In this document: positions 48,663-62,204 of the stretch, piece by piece
Numbering within the stretch: position 1 is the stretch's first letter
How the letters are laid out: each line of letters begins with the position of its first letter
NCBI GenBank assembly: GCA_964006375.1
Contig: OZ023264.1
Coordinates: 13,650,225-13,714,224, forward strand
Reading direction: 5' to 3'
Length of the DNA stretch: 64,000 nucleotides
Source of the DNA: Tillus elongatus
Taxonomy: Eukaryota > Arthropoda > Insecta > Coleoptera > Cleridae
The notes under the pieces: model-generated
Told to the model about the DNA's origin: nothing
What the model saw: the letters and a program-made list of their open reading frames with translations, nothing else
Database searches by the model: none
Translations under genes and position numbers: made by a program

Positions 48663-49190
48663 TTTTAAATGTGTTGTGGTGATTTGGGTTCTCCAAGTGT
48701 GCTTATGGTATTTGTGGTAATACTTCACCATATGATTACTCTTGAACACAGTGACTGATGAAATAAATCATAATCTTATGAAAATGAGGTAAACTTCAGC
48801 ATTGAGTGTAAGAAGATGATAATTGTATGATTGATTTGTATGACCTGTTTTGTAACGGCTGGTTGAGGCCAGCACATATTCAGTGTATTTGTAAATATCT
48901 TGTGTAACAGCCACTTATCAATGGTATTGACATGAATACCAAAATTTCATTCCTGCTCTCGCTTAATTAATCAATTAAATACATTGTAAGTGTAGAAATT
49001 TATACGCAACGGAAATTAAAAAAGTCACTTCAGAAGTTTTTATGCGTAGCAACAACTTGCATGAAATTTAAAAAAAACTGTGATACGCAAATCAAGTTTT
49101 TCTTCAGTTTTTCCTGCGAAATGCGAGTTCATTTCACTCAAGCCTATTCTTAAGAAGTAGATTCAATAAATTATGCTCTGTGATGGTGGA
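48663..49190. other. AT-rich intronic DNA, nothing recognised
   Basis: No element or gene assigned. Confidence 0.4.
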
Positions 49191-49438
<248 letters not shown>

Positions 49439-49637
49439 TGAGTGTCCCAAAAATCGTAAATCAAACGTCACACGAAGATAGGCTGGCTCAAAATCTTTCA
49501 GAAAAACCCTATACGATCTTATCAAAAGGTTACGATTTTCAAGATATTGACAATTTTATGACAAAAATGAAAATTGTAAAATTTTAAGCTATTTTAAGTA
49601 AATTTGGAAGTGAAATCAGGTAGCTAATAAATAAAAG

Positions 49638-50878
49638 TCTGGACGCAGAAAGTGCGTTATGGCAGTGAATTTTTATAAATATGCCTTGAATATCAAATAT
49701 GTCTTTTTAATGCAAGCAGTCATCAATTTGGTTACCGGTATAACCTATATAGTACAAACAATGTGCCATATTTTATCAAAATAACTTATTGTTTGAAAAT
49801 GTACAAACATTTTCCGACAATAAACTTTAAATGTTGGTTTCCTAGCCAGCAAACCTTGGGTTAATGGCAAATTGAGTTATTGAAATTTGAAGCATTTAAT
49901 GAAAATTTGCTACCAAAACGCACTTACTGCGTCTTGATTTTTTTTCCTTACAAACATATGTCGATAAAAAATGCAATAAAATAAGGCTTTTCCCAAAAAA
50001 ATAATTGTAGGGATCACCAACGACTTGTGGGCCAGCCGGTGATTGTCAAAATAATTTTATAAGATGCAGCTCAAGACACCCTATAATTAACTTATACAAT
50101 TTTTTCTCGTCTCTTGTATAATAATAATTATATTGAGCTTTACCGCAGAAATGCGTCACCCTGTATATATGTAAACAGATCAAAACTGAACGTAAACCCG
50201 GATATGGATTCCAGGGGGCCTAGTTTGCGCTCATTTGATGAAATCTTTTTACAATTCTAAAGTCGCGGTCTCCTCATTGACGAATTTTTTGTACGAAAAT
50301 TAGCTAAACATTATGGACCGTTAAACCATAAACTTAACTAAAACTACCGCCAAAGCATCAGAGAGAAAATAACTAAACTGTTGCATCAACCTTTTTTGCA
50401 AAACTTCGATTCTTTATATGTGTTAATAAAACATAACAAACATTTTTTAGTCCACCCACTGACATTAATAAAGGAGTAATTTGCACTTGTATATAAAAAT
50501 TTCCCAAACAACACAATAATTTGTCAACTCAATTAGATAAACATATACACAATCTAATACCATACGATAAACGTCAGTTACAGCTTACAGCGTGTAACAG
50601 ACCAGCGCAATAATATCAATTGTTCCGTTGCCAGGGAACGACATACTAGATCTCATATAAGCCAGGTTTGCCATTGTCAATGAAACACGGTGATATTATA
50701 AATAAATGTTTCAAATTTGAATAGCTCAATTTTCTGTAAACCTAGAGAGCTGAATTTTTGCACATAGTTAGATCTTTCCCAAAGCAATATGTACACCACA
50801 TTTCATCGAAATATCTTTGTAATTTTCGGAGATGAATTTTTTTTCGAAAGAAAACCCAAAATTTTACCGGAAAACCTT
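49638..50878 (+). repeat. Long B/A repeat copy, near-identical to 642-1858
   Basis: Starts AGTCTGGACGCAGAAAGTGC with inverted end ACGCACTTACTGCGTCTTGA (about 49919-49938). It shares GACTTGTGGGCCAGCCGGTG, GATTCCAGGGGGCCTAGTTT and AAAGCAATATGTACACCA with the first copy. Nested in the mariner-like element. Confidence 0.82.
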
Positions 50879-51039
50879 TTTTTTTTAATAAAAATTCACT
50901 AAAAACCAACAGATTTTGATATTTGTGAAAATTATTTGTCAGTGTCAGTAAGATTGCTAATTTGTACTTGCTACACACACGCTCACTTCTCAGTAAATTA
51001 ATTCACAGACGGACTTTGTTTTACTCTGGATTTTTGATA

Positions 51040-51222
51040 CAGTGGAAAATGAAGTAAATTACACCCATCAAGAGTATGCGGCATGCATCTTATTTATGGA
51101 GAGACTCGATACGTGCCATTCAGAGGTGGTGTGGCTTACAACGCCAGAGGAGCAGCAAAGATATATGCGCAGCGCTACCCAGACCGACAACATCTATATT
51201 ACAGCGTGTTCATAAGACACGG
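51040..51222 (+). pseudogene. Transposase N-terminal piece of the split mariner-like element
   Basis: VNYTHQEYA in one frame, then after a frameshift MHLIYGETRYVPFRGG and YNARGAAKIYAQRYPDRQHL, the DUF4817-type helix-turn-helix. The coding stretch breaks after SVFIRHGT, where inserted DNA starts. Confidence 0.82.
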
Positions 51223-52164
51223 TACCCAGCCACCTGGAAAACCGGGAGAACCGGGAAAAATCAAGGAATTTGAAGTACCCCCTAAAATGTCATGGAAATG
51301 TCAGGGAACTTTGCAATTTTAATCAAATGTCATGGAAACCATTCAGCAGACCTGGAAATTATACATTTGTAAAATTCCGTCACAAGCAGATTATTTTGGT
51401 TTCAAATGATATAAGTATATTATATGAATCTTTTTCACGTAACTATTTTTCTTCTGCTTAGGAAAATATATCTGACAGCATTGCGGCTGCCGTTTGGTAT
51501 AGTAATTTTAACCGCCAAAAAATGCATCTAATGTCACATCATGCGCCAAAATAAATATAGCTTCTTCTTCCTCTATCTCAAATATGTCTCATTTGTTTAT
51601 CTCACTTGAAATATTCTTCCTTGAATGCATAAAATGCAAAATGCGTTCTAGTTATTGGCGACGTAGAGCTGCGCTGTCTGTGTTTATTATATTTTAGCCT
51701 TTATGATCATGTAACATAGAGTCAAAGTTGGAGGGAAAATATTGGGCATTTGTATATGGGTATTTGTATTGTAATCTACAAGAGAAAACCTTAATATCGT
51801 AACGCATTGTGTACGATAATGTAATGAAATTATGACGAGTGGGAAATAATGAAGTCAATCTAAAGTGGTATCAAGAATTCATAATATCATCAATATAAAA
51901 CAGGTCTTGATGAAAAGACCTGTTTTAGATGCTTTAGATGACCGAAGTAAAAATAATAAAACATAAAACAATTAGAGAACTATCACAACTAGGAACGCGG
52001 AAAACACACTGAAGAAAGTGCAAAATTTGAGATTGGGGTTTTTACACCTAAAATTACCACATTGATAAAATATGTATGAATATTATCTTATTGCCACAAT
52101 GTGGTAATTTTATTTGGACTTTTTTCATAGTAAACATTTAATATTTATTTTCATTGTTCAAGAA
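51223..52164. other. Inserted DNA inside the mariner-like gene, left part
   Basis: Begins with CACCTGGAAAACCGGGAGAA and repeated (C)CTGGAAATGTCAGGGAA-like blocks (51225-51365), one of which recurs at the right junction (53863-53880). The rest is AT-rich and unassigned. Confidence 0.5.
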
Positions 52165-52935
<771 letters not shown>

Positions 52936-53540
52936 CTTAGCTATAGAGTTTATCGTTTAATGGTATATAATTTTTGTCGAATTTTCGTAAAAAAATCAAT
53001 AAAGCTCAATATATCCGTTATTATATAAGATATGAAAAAAAATTGTATATATTAATTATAGGGTGTCTTGAGCTACATCTTAAAATAATATTTCTACAAT
53101 CACAGGCCCATAAGTCGTTGGTGATACAAATTTCCTTTTTTTTTAAATCAAACACGCCTTATGTTATTGCATTTTTGCATTTTCCATCGAAATATAATGC
53201 ATGTTTGTAAGAAAAGAAATTCTGGACGCAGCAAGTGCGTTATGGTAGCGAATTTTGATCAAATGTTTCATATTTGAACAGCTCAATTTGCTATTAACCT
53301 ATAAGGTTGACCAAGAAACGTGTTATTTCGGGAACACTTTAAGTTTACTTTTGGAAATTTTTGTACATTTTCACACAATAAAGTTATTTTGATGAAACAT
53401 GCCACATTGTTTTTACTATATAGGTTATACTGGTAACCAAATTTGTGGCCTGCTTTCTTAAAAAAAACACATACTTGTTATTAAAAACATTTTTATGAAA
53501 ATTCACTACCATAACGCACTTGCTGCGTCCAGAATTTTTT
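52936..53540 (+). repeat. Linker and family B copy
   Basis: ATTAATTATAGGGTGTCTTG linker; B from CTGGACGCAGCAAGTGCGTT at 53222 to ACGCACTTGCTGCGTCCAGA at about 53532. Confidence 0.82.
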
Positions 53541-53904
53541 ATTTATTTATTTTAGTCAAGACGTGCCTCTATCGAATGTTTGAACAGTGGTTATAATAAG
53601 GCTCTTGTGGTTTGATACAATTTAGATTAAAATGAGTAAAACTTAATTAGTAGTCACTGCAAAAATGTGTAATACTCATTGTTTTAGGTAGAAAGCTATC
53701 AGTTTTCTTTACAAGTTTAAAAGAATAAGCATATTTATGTTTTTGATTATGCTTGTTTATTAAACAAGTTTTTTGTTCAGAATTTTTTTACTTCATGAAT
53801 AGAAACGTATTTAAAGATGTGTGCCTTTCATTTTAACTATTATGAAAAACTCACTTTCTGAGCCTGGAAATGTCAGGGAATTTGATTTTTGATTTCTTCT
53901 GGGT

Positions 53905-54830
53905 ACCCTGTAAGAACCCATAACGCCTACAGCGCTGGTAGGATGCCTGGCATCGATCGTGTTGATCGAACTAGACGACCGCTAACTGCATACGAGGATG
54001 ATATCTTGGATGCTGTTATCGAAGAACCTGGTACCTCGACAGGAAAAACACAGAGCCGAACTGGTGTCCCAAGGTCTACTACTCATAGAATTTAAAAAAA
54101 GTATGGGTACCATCCTTACCATATTCAGAGTCCAAATTTTGGAACCCCGCGACTACGCAAGGCGCAAGCGATTTTGCGAAATTATGTTAAGAAAAATGAG
54201 ACAAGATCCCAATTTTTTCGATAAAGTTTTATGGAGTGACGAGTCAGCATGTAAAAATAATGGATACATGAACCTTTACAACTTTCATAGTTGAAAAATT
54301 GTAAATCCATATGAGTTCAGAGAGGTTCGGTCCCAGCATCAATTTAAGATAAACCTCTGGGCCGCTATTTTTAACGGAACACTTTTGGGACCAGTGGAAA
54401 TGCCTCCTACGTTAAATGTCCAAAGACATTTGGCGTTTTTACAAAATAATTTGCCAGAACTCCTGGAAGACACTCCATTATAACTTGGGAGGACAATGTG
54501 GCTTCAAAATGATGGATGCCCAGCCCAACATGCCTTACAAGTAAGGCAAAACTTGAATCGGACATACCCGGGCAGGTGAATGGGCCGTCTAGGAAATATC
54601 TTGTGGCCAGCTCGCTCACCGGACCTGAATCCATTAGACTTTTTTTATTGGGGATGCATAAAGTGTATGAAAAGCCAATAAGAAATCAAGATGAGCTACG
54701 TCAAAGGATCAGAACAGCAGCTCAAGAAATTTCACGAAGCAGTCTATGAAGACTAAGACGATCGTTCCTAAGACGATGTCGTTTGTGTATAAGACAGAGT
54801 GGCCGTCAATTTGAGCATGTGTTATGAATA
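53905..54830 (+). pseudogene. Transposase C-terminal piece of the split mariner-like element
   Basis: Continues the 51040 piece: RTHNAYSAGRMPGIDRVDRT and EDDILDAVIEEPGTSTGKTQ (second HTH), then after frameshifts DYARRKRFCEIMLRKMRQDP and DKVLWSDESACKNNGYMN (first catalytic Asp). After a stop come HQFKINLWAAIFNGTLLGPV, MWLQNDGCPAQHA (second Asp, His-Asp-Gly reading Asn-Asp-Gly) and in another frame WPARSPDLNPLDFFYWG (third Asp). The end is RQFEHVL. At least three stops or frameshifts make it dead. Confidence 0.87.
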
Positions 54831-55049
54831 AAATCATTTTTGTAAATGTCACAATCTGTTTATTTTATTTATCAGCTACCTGATTTCACTTCCAAATTTA
54901 CTTTCAACCGTCGACAGTGAATTACTGTTATATTATTGATAATGTTTTATACCATTTTAGAATCTCGATAAAACAGGGAAACTTTTGAAATTATGAGCCA
55001 GTAAACTTTACTAACATTTTTTTCAGTACGGAGGTTTATTCCAAATTTT

Positions 55050-55650
55050 AAAAAGAACGTGGCTTGGATAAGTTCGTTAGCCAGGAAAATCGGCCAAGGT
55101 TTTCCCCGGAAAATTTTGTGTTTTCGTTCGGAGATTTTGCATATCTACGGAAATAACAAAGTAAGGGCAACCAAATTTGGCATGCATGTTCGTATTATAG
55201 AAACTTGTACCAAAATTTAGGTCTTTGAGTTAAAACACACAAAGTTAAAGGCATTTAAAGAAAAAAAAATTGGGGTTTTCCTCAAAACATCAAAGTCGCG
55301 ATTTGAGACGTCGAGATTAACAACGTTTAGGCAAATAACCTGAAACGAATACGGTCTATGTAAAGAAAATGTCACAAGAAGAGTGTTTTACCAACTTTCA
55401 AGTTTCAGCTTCAAACGTCATTGTCCTTCGTTTTACTAAAATATTTCCAGAAAGTTCCTTTCAAATAGACCCTTTCTCTGATGCTTTGGTAGTAGTTTTA
55501 GTTAGGTTTATGGTTTAACTGTCTATAATTTTTGGCTAATTTTCGTACAAAAAATTCGTTTTTGAGGAGAGCGCGAGTTTTGAGTTTTAAAAAGATTTCT
55601 TCAAATGAGTGCACACTAGGCCCCCTAGAATCCATATTCGGGTTTAGTTT
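55050..55650 (-). repeat. Family A arms, inverted, without long microsatellite between
   Basis: Left arm 55058-55480 (GTGGCTTGGATAAGTTCGTT, CCTGAAACGAATACGG) and right arm 55555-55648 (GTTTTTGAGGAGAGCGCG, ATTCGGGTTTAG). Confidence 0.75.
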
Positions 55651-55665
55651 ATATATATATATATA
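55651..55665. repeat. Short (TA)n
   Basis: About 7 TA units between an A arm and a B fragment. Confidence 0.9.
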
Positions 55666-56465
55666 GTAGAAACAATGTACCCTATTTTATAAAACTAACT
55701 TATTGTTTGAAAATATAAACAAATTTTCCGAAAATAAACTTTAAATGTTTTCGAGAAAACTGGTTTCCTAGCCAACAAACCTTATGTTAATAGCAAATTG
55801 AGTTATTGAAATTGGAAGCATTTAATGAAAATTCGCTACCAAAACGCACTTGCTGCGTCTAGATATTTTTTTCTTACAAAGATGCATCATATTTTGATGA
55901 AAAATGCAAAAATGCGAAAGAAATTGTAGGTATCACCAACGACTTAAGGGCCAGCCTGTGATTGTCAAAATAATTTTATAAGATGCAGCTCAAAACACCC
56001 TATAATTAACGTATAAAATGTTTTCTCGTATCTCCCCATGAACGAATTTTTTCTACGAAAATTAGCTAAAGATTATAGACCGTTAAACCATAAACTTAAC
56101 CAAAACTATCACCACAGAGAAAGGGTCTATTTGAAATTAATTTTCTGGAAATATTTTAGTAAAATGAAGGACAATGGCGGTTGGCGCTGAAACTTAGGGG
56201 TTTGCAGAACACTCTTGTCACATTTTCTTCACATAATCTGTATTTGTTTCAGGTTCGTTGCCTAAATGTTGCCAATTTTGACGTTTCAAATCGCGACTGA
56301 CGTTTTGAGAAAAACCACAATTTTTTTGATATAAATAATATAAAATTAAAACTCTGGATATGTGTTCTAGGGGGCCTAGTTCGCGCTCATTTGAAGATTT
56401 TTTTTTCAAAATTCAAAAGTGTGGACCTCCTCATTAATGAATTTTTTTTTAAAGAAAATTCACCA
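55666..56465 (+). repeat. Family B fragment, linker and family A arms
   Basis: B right part 55666-55865 (ACGCACTTGCTGCGTCTAGA), linker 55920-56020, A left-arm fragment 56120-56330, A right-arm fragment 56335-56465 (TGTGTTCTAGGGGGCCTAGT). Confidence 0.75.
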
Positions 56466-56688
56466 AGAGAGCAAGATTTTCGCGAGCGACGCCTTCAGTG
56501 TTCTGTAGTGTATATAAACATTATATTATCTACCAAATTTAATGAGCTTCACTAAAATAAAAATTAACTTATTGACCTTAGAACCTTTTTTAATTCGCTA
56601 CTATAAGGGATTTGCTGCGTGCAGACTTTATAATTGTAAAGTTTGACATTTCTTTTGCATAAGTTATTAACTGTTGCTTTTTTTTCAG
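56466..56688 (+). other. End of Hnf4 intron before the LBD exon
   Basis: Contains a worn B end (GGGATTTGCTGCGTGCAGAC, 56605-56625) and the T-rich acceptor tract. Confidence 0.6.
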
Positions 56689-56844
56689 CAAATGGGTCCG
56701 GCTCCTGTAAGCGATTACGAACTTTCCAACAAACAATTAGCTACAATAAATGACGTATGTGATTCCATGAAACAACAACTGTTGATTCTTGTAGAATGGG
56801 CCAAATACATTCCCGCGTTCACAGAACTACAACTGGACGATCAG
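56689..56844 (+). CDS. Hnf4: Hnf4 exon, start of ligand-binding domain
   Basis: This is the fourth visible coding exon of Hnf4. The acceptor is a run of T followed by CAG at 56686-56688; the donor GTGAGC starts at 56845. It encodes 52 residues (150-201) in phase 0 at both ends: [16 protein letters not shown], then [20 protein letters not shown] and [15 protein letters not shown]. The latter is the start of the ligand-binding domain (helices 1-3), with the Cys-x-Ser-Met-Lys-x-Gln-Leu-Leu and Val-Glu-Trp-Ala-Lys signatures of the HNF4 and RXR groups. The family continues at this boundary with V-A-L-L-R. I did not find that exon in the remaining 7.2 kb, so the gene runs off the right edge. No frameshift or stop is seen in any visible exon. 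Confidence 0.94.
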
Positions 56845-57944
56845 GTGAGCAAACAAACACACTGCCATAATTATCAGTAGTTTTTTTTTTCACTAATTCG
56901 TCATTAGCCGCTTATTTTCCTGTTATTATATGCGGTGTAATTACATACAAATTTAAATTCTCTCTTATTTGTACCATATATGAATATTATAGCATTGAAA
57001 TGTTTTTCATGTGAAGGTCGGTTAGTTTGGGTGTTATTTTATGGTTGAGAACGAAATGAAGATGTCTTCCTAAATTATTATTGCGATGATGCAAAGGCAA
57101 TTGACGGATATTGTAAGATAGCTTGATATCATCAACGAAAACAACTTTCTTAATTGGAGATAGAAACTGTACTTATATACCAGCACCTTAAAGAGCAATT
57201 AATATTGGTTTGCTCTTAGAAAACGTTCCAACAAAGCGTGGTAACGATTTCAGGATTTTAGCAAATGCTGCTTATGTTTCAGACAAGTCACAGATGGAGG
57301 GCCATTAGGATATTATTTAATTTTCAAGTAAACACATATTAATCGACAAACTCGCCGCTTTAGCTGAAAGAAGACAAGGGCGTGCTTGCAGTTTCTAATC
57401 CTGTACAATAAAAGAGAAACCACTGTAAGTGTCCAGTTTAACCTTGTCTAACATAATTTCCCATTTAATCAAGACATGTTCAATATCCTAAATTTCTCTT
57501 AGATATGGTACTAAAACAACTGTCTTTATATGTCTATAATTGCAATAACTCATTAATAAAGTATATCATGTCAGTATTATTACAAAAGACCCAGCTTTGC
57601 CCCCAGCTTTACCTTAGGCCTAAGGTAGCGCGGCCTGGGTACAGCAAACCAGACACGCTATCCAAACGTCCCCGCTGCTTTACATACCCAGAGGTTATGG
57701 CACCTTTAGGCCAATAAGTTACTTGGGGTTACAAAGCTCTTTAGAATTTTGTGATCATCGAAGTATACTTTTTGAAATCACAAAGCAATGAGAGGAAGTT
57801 TATTGTATTATAAAGAAGTGTCTAAAAGCGTAAAAAAATGGTGACGCTATGTAGATAAACTGAAATTCGTTCAGTTCCCAAGCTTAAAGCATTTAAACAT
57901 CCATTTAACATAAAATTCGCTTCGTCGAAAAACACAAACAATTT
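56845..57944. other. Hnf4 intron, unassigned, with an 18-bp perfect palindrome
   Basis: TACCTTAGGCCTAAGGTA at 57610-57627 is a perfect palindrome in an otherwise unremarkable, less AT-rich patch (57590-57720). No gene or repeat recognised. Confidence 0.5.
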
Positions 57945-58514
<570 letters not shown>

Positions 58515-58665
58515 AACATACAAAAATTACAAAATGTTAACGGACCTTGATTTTGGGTTTTAGGAACCCAAATCCGCACTCATCTGAAAATAATTTCTCA
58601 AACGCTTTTTATCGTGACTTGTCTAATAGCGATTTTTTCTTAATGAAAATTCGCTAACACGATCG
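58515..58665 (+). repeat. Diverged family A right arm
   Basis: ACGGACCTTGATTTTGGGTT, then CTTAATGAAAATTCGCTAAC; same subfamily as 46244-46380. Confidence 0.7.
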
Positions 58666-59030
58666 GGTAATTAGTGGGGAATTTAATACGGTAGTAGGCG
58701 AACAAATGGAAAGTCATGTTGCTGAAAAATCTGTATTATCTATTGGGATAATCCTCATGGGAAATCCTGATACCAGGAGAAGATGTCAATTTTGACAGGA
58801 CGCTAGTTGAATTTCTCGATGGCTTCATCACAACAGAATAACTTTTTTTACATATGAATGTAAATATTTTTGGTTAATGTTATTTATTACTACTATATCT
58901 TATCAAATTATCTTGATAATATAAATAATTAACAGACTGAAGGGCCTCGGTCGATGGCCAGTTGGTTTTAGACCAATAAAGATCATTAATTATTAATTTT
59001 TTAGGGTGAGAGGGGAGTGTTATGGATTTC
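58666..59030. other. Unassigned, with a LINE-tail-like block
   Basis: CTGAAGGGCCTCGGTCGATG at 58938-58957 followed by an AT-rich run resembles a LINE 3' end; not certain. Confidence 0.35.
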
Positions 59031-59059
59031 TTTGAAGAAAATGATACCAAGTACAATTT

Positions 59060-59265
59060 TTGAAGTACCTGGATGCAGAAGCCTCTTTATCGGTGACGTC
59101 TAAATGAGACCTTTGATGATTTATGCAGGACGGTTCAAGTGTGAAATTACCTAAATGACGTATCACAATGATGGATAGACCGTGGTAGTCGAATCTTACC
59201 TTGTATCCCGGATTTTAACCCGTTAAATTTTTTTCTTTGAAGTTTTTGGAACACGTCGAGAAATC
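59060..59265 (+). pseudogene. Mariner-like transposase relic
   Basis: MQDGSSVKL-like sequence near 59130 is followed in another frame by WIDRGSRILPCIPDFNPLNF near 59172-59235. This matches the W-I-G-R-G...R-S-P-D-L-N-P-L-D-F block with the third catalytic Asp. It is short and frameshifted. Confidence 0.7.
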
Positions 59266-59269
59266 TGCG

Positions 59270-59539
59270 TCAGGCTACTGGTTGGTGACGAGCGATTGTT
59301 TCTAGAGACAGGGGGGTTCTTGTTGGCCATACAAGATCATGTAATTCCAACAAAAAACTACTTGAAGTGATTGGAGATCATTCGGTCCAAGATAACAAAT
59401 TCAGACATCAGTGACTATCGAGAATGTTACTGGAGGATGTCAAGCGTTTGCTAGAACAAATTATAAAGAGAGGCGCGACGTTGTCGCGAATGCATCAACA
59501 AGAACAAGACTTTTAAATCCAAGTAAAGTGCTCTACTTA
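59270..59539 (+). pseudogene. LINE C-terminal region, left part, interrupted
   Basis: Decodes to FLLAIQDHVIPTKNYLK and, after a frameshift, TGGCQAFARTNYKERRDVVA, ending RTRLLNPSKVLYLW. This resembles the zinc-finger-containing C-terminal part of a non-LTR polymerase, with Q-D-x-V-I-x-T-x-N-Y and T-G-G-C landmarks. It is interrupted by the LINE at 59540-60514 and continues at about 60520. Confidence 0.7.
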
Positions 59540-60514
59540 TGGGGGAGGCAAGGCTAGGACTATACAGACTAGCCTGCAATGGTAGACTGAAGATCAACCC
59601 AGGCTTCAGGGGCCACTGCAAAATTCAGGAGATCGTGAAGGAGCCCATGCTTGAAATTAGATCAGACTTCGCGAGCCCGCGAATGTGCAGGGAAAACAAC
59701 TTTACAGCGGATATCCCCGACCGCGAGGCATGGCGGGAGGAGACGCCGGGCATACCACGGGACGCGCTGGTCTGGTTCACGGACGGATCCGGCGGGGAGC
59801 ATGGGACGGGGGCAAGTGTTTACTCGGAAGAACCGAGGGTAAGTCATAGTATTTCCCTCGGAGCCCATGCAACGGTATTTCAGGCCGAAATGTACGCCAT
59901 TCTGCGCTGTGTGTGGGAGAACCAGAGGAGGGGCTACACCAACAAGCGGATCCTCATAGCCACAGACAGCCAGGCAGCCCTTAAGGCACTAAGTAGCCCA
60001 CGGGTAAATTCCTGGCTGGTGAGTGAGTGCCGAGACGAGACGAGCGACCTGGCTGGGCAAAATGAGGTGACCCTCATCTGGGTGCCGGGTCACTCGGGGG
60101 TAAAGGCAATGAAGAAGCTGACAGTCTCGCGAATAGAGGGTCAGCAGAACCATTTGTGGGACCAAAACCGGCTCTGGACGTGACAAAGAGCACTGCCAGG
60201 GGAGCCACAAATTCCTGAGTCAGAAACCAACACAAGGTGTACTGGGTAGACTGTCCAAGGCTCAGACATGAGAAGTCAATAATTGACGAACCCAGTTCAA
60301 AGAGAGCTGTGGAGCTGCTAAATCTTAGCAGAGGACAGCTCAGAAACACAACAGGTCTCTTGACGGGACACATGGCCGTCAAGAAACACCTGCATAAAGT
60401 TCAAGGCACAGTAATTTTCGAATGGGTGGAGTAAGACTAAGGGTATGCACAATCAACCAAAGGTTACAGTGCTATCGGGGCGGCAAAGCCGCGGACGAGC
60501 CCTGATGGGAAAAA
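59540..60514 (+). mobile_element. Truncated LINE with RNase H domain, nested insertion
   Basis: 3' end of a non-LTR element of the kind that carries RNase H (I/R1/LOA-like). After GEARLGLYRLACNGRLKINP comes RNase H with catalytic residues in LVWFTDGSGGEHG (Asp), FQAEMYAILR (Glu), ILIATDSQAALKAL (Asp) and, after a one-base shift near 60105, GNEEADSLANRGS (Asp). The C-terminus LLNLSRGQLRNTTGLLTGHM and the tail GGACGAGCCCTGATGGGA with an A run follow. The flanks AAAGTGCTCTACTTA and AAAGGTACTCTACTA look like a worn target duplication. RNase H would remove RNA from the RNA-DNA hybrid. Confidence 0.85.
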
Positions 60515-60519
60515 AAGGT

Positions 60520-61035
60520 ACTCTACTATAGATGCACTCCTGAGCCTATTCCAGAGAACTCTGGATACAGGTTGTAGTGAGATCGGACCGTGCTTACAGA
60601 CCAATGAGTTGTCAGATATAATAATAGTGGATAAGTTCAGGAAACAAGGGACGCTGATTGATGTGGTCATTCCGAATACCAATAATTTGGAGACAAAGTA
60701 CAACGAAAAGATCATAAAGTACAGATACCTCGAGATGCAAGCAAAGAGACAGTGGAGGGCAGATAATGTCAGAGTCGTCCCGATAGTCGTCAACTACTGT
60801 GGGTCCTGAGAATCTTCTAGATAACGTTGAGAGACTGGGTCTTAGAGAGTACTTATATAAGGCTATGCAGAAAGCAAAAATTCTTATAACCCATATTTTG
60901 TGCAGATTTCTGGGAAATGAGAAATTGTCAAGTCGTTCCAAGCGCGGCAAGTTGGAAATGGCCCAATCGGTGCTCCATCTGTGTGGTATCCGAGATACCT
61001 GGGACGAGTGTATGTTTCTCTTTCAAGGAGTGTGA
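60520..61035 (+). pseudogene. LINE C-terminal region, right part
   Basis: Continues 59270-59539: LLYRCTPEPIPENSGYRL, then DKFRKQGTLIDVVIPNTNNL and KYRYLEMQAKRQWRADNVRV, then VGPENLLDNVERLGLREYLY and KAKILITHILCRFLG. The I-D-V-x-I-P block recalls the PD-(D/E)xK nuclease core found in some non-LTR proteins; that is an inference. Stops and one frame change (near 60800) are present. Confidence 0.7.
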
Positions 61036-61814
61036 AAACCCTTCAGCCTAAGTTGATAATAGAAATATTAAGTAGAGAAAATAGGAAAAATAAACTCAGA
61101 TGATCTGGGCTCTCCCATTTCTGTTGACAAAAATGTTTCTTCTTTTTCTGTAGATTGTAGATTGCTTAATGAGTCTATCAGTGCTGCGACTACAATGGTT
61201 TTTTGTGCATGTTGCTTCTTTTCTATTAACTGCCGAAAAAGGTCAGACTTCTTATTCTCTCTGTTTCCGTAGTGGACGTATGAGGAGATTTTCAACTCTA
61301 AATCGATAATGATATAATATTTTTTCACTCATCTCTGCCAGTTATGCTGGATGCCTTTTCTAACCATAAAAAACTTTTTTCGCAAAGGGCTTTACTAAGC
61401 GTCCAAAATTATAGTTCTGTGAGTCTCTTTTTCTATCTAGAATTTTCGACTATGATGCTAGAGAGATTTGGGAGAAGTCTAAATAAAAGGTTTATTGAAG
61501 TAATCTGGACATAGTAATGGAATATTAGTTCTTAGGTATATAAATGTATATGCGTCACGGTTCGAAGCTGCTTGAGATGTGTCCCCTCTCTAGCTCATGT
61601 CGCACTGCTAAGCTGCCCTTGTCTGTATTTTTATCAGCACTAACAACAAGGAAACGGCGGCGTTGATAGCTTACAATATGGATCTGCCATTGTAAGCTAT
61701 CATTGTGTCCTACCATTGCTTCATTGTGTCAGGAAAACTTACTTCCAGCATATGACAAAAGGACGATCGGATCAAGCTTACCAGCAGATAAGAAGACTGC
61801 AATAAAAGCAAAAA
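61036..61814. other. Unassigned intronic DNA
   Basis: No gene or repeat family recognised. Near 61665-61710, CTTACAATATGGATCTGCCATTGTAAG forms a small hairpin. Confidence 0.4.
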
Positions 61815-62204
61815 TCTCTGGACGCAGCAAGTGCGTTATGGTAACGAATTTTCTTTAAAATATTTTTAATAGAAAATGTATTTCTTTGATGAAAGCATGC
61901 ATCAAACTTGGTTGCCTATATAGTAGAAACAATGTACCATATTTCATCGAAATAAATTTATTGTTTGAAAATATATAAACATTTTTCAAAAGTCTAGATG
62001 CAGCAAATGCGAGCAGGCATAAATCTGATTACCGGTATAGCCTATGTAGTAGAAACAATGTACTATATTTTAACAAAATTACTTATGGTTTGAAAATACA
62101 CAAAATTTTCCGAAAATAAACTTAAATGTTGGTTTTCTAACCAACAAAGCTTACGGTAATAGCAAATTGAGTTATTGAAATTTGAAGGATTTCATGAAAA
62201 ATCG

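Noticed and set aside
57590..57720. Possible additional Hnf4 exon in the less AT-rich patch
   Set aside because: The translation does not resemble the next HNF4 segment (V-A-L-L-R-A-H...) and no splice sites fit.
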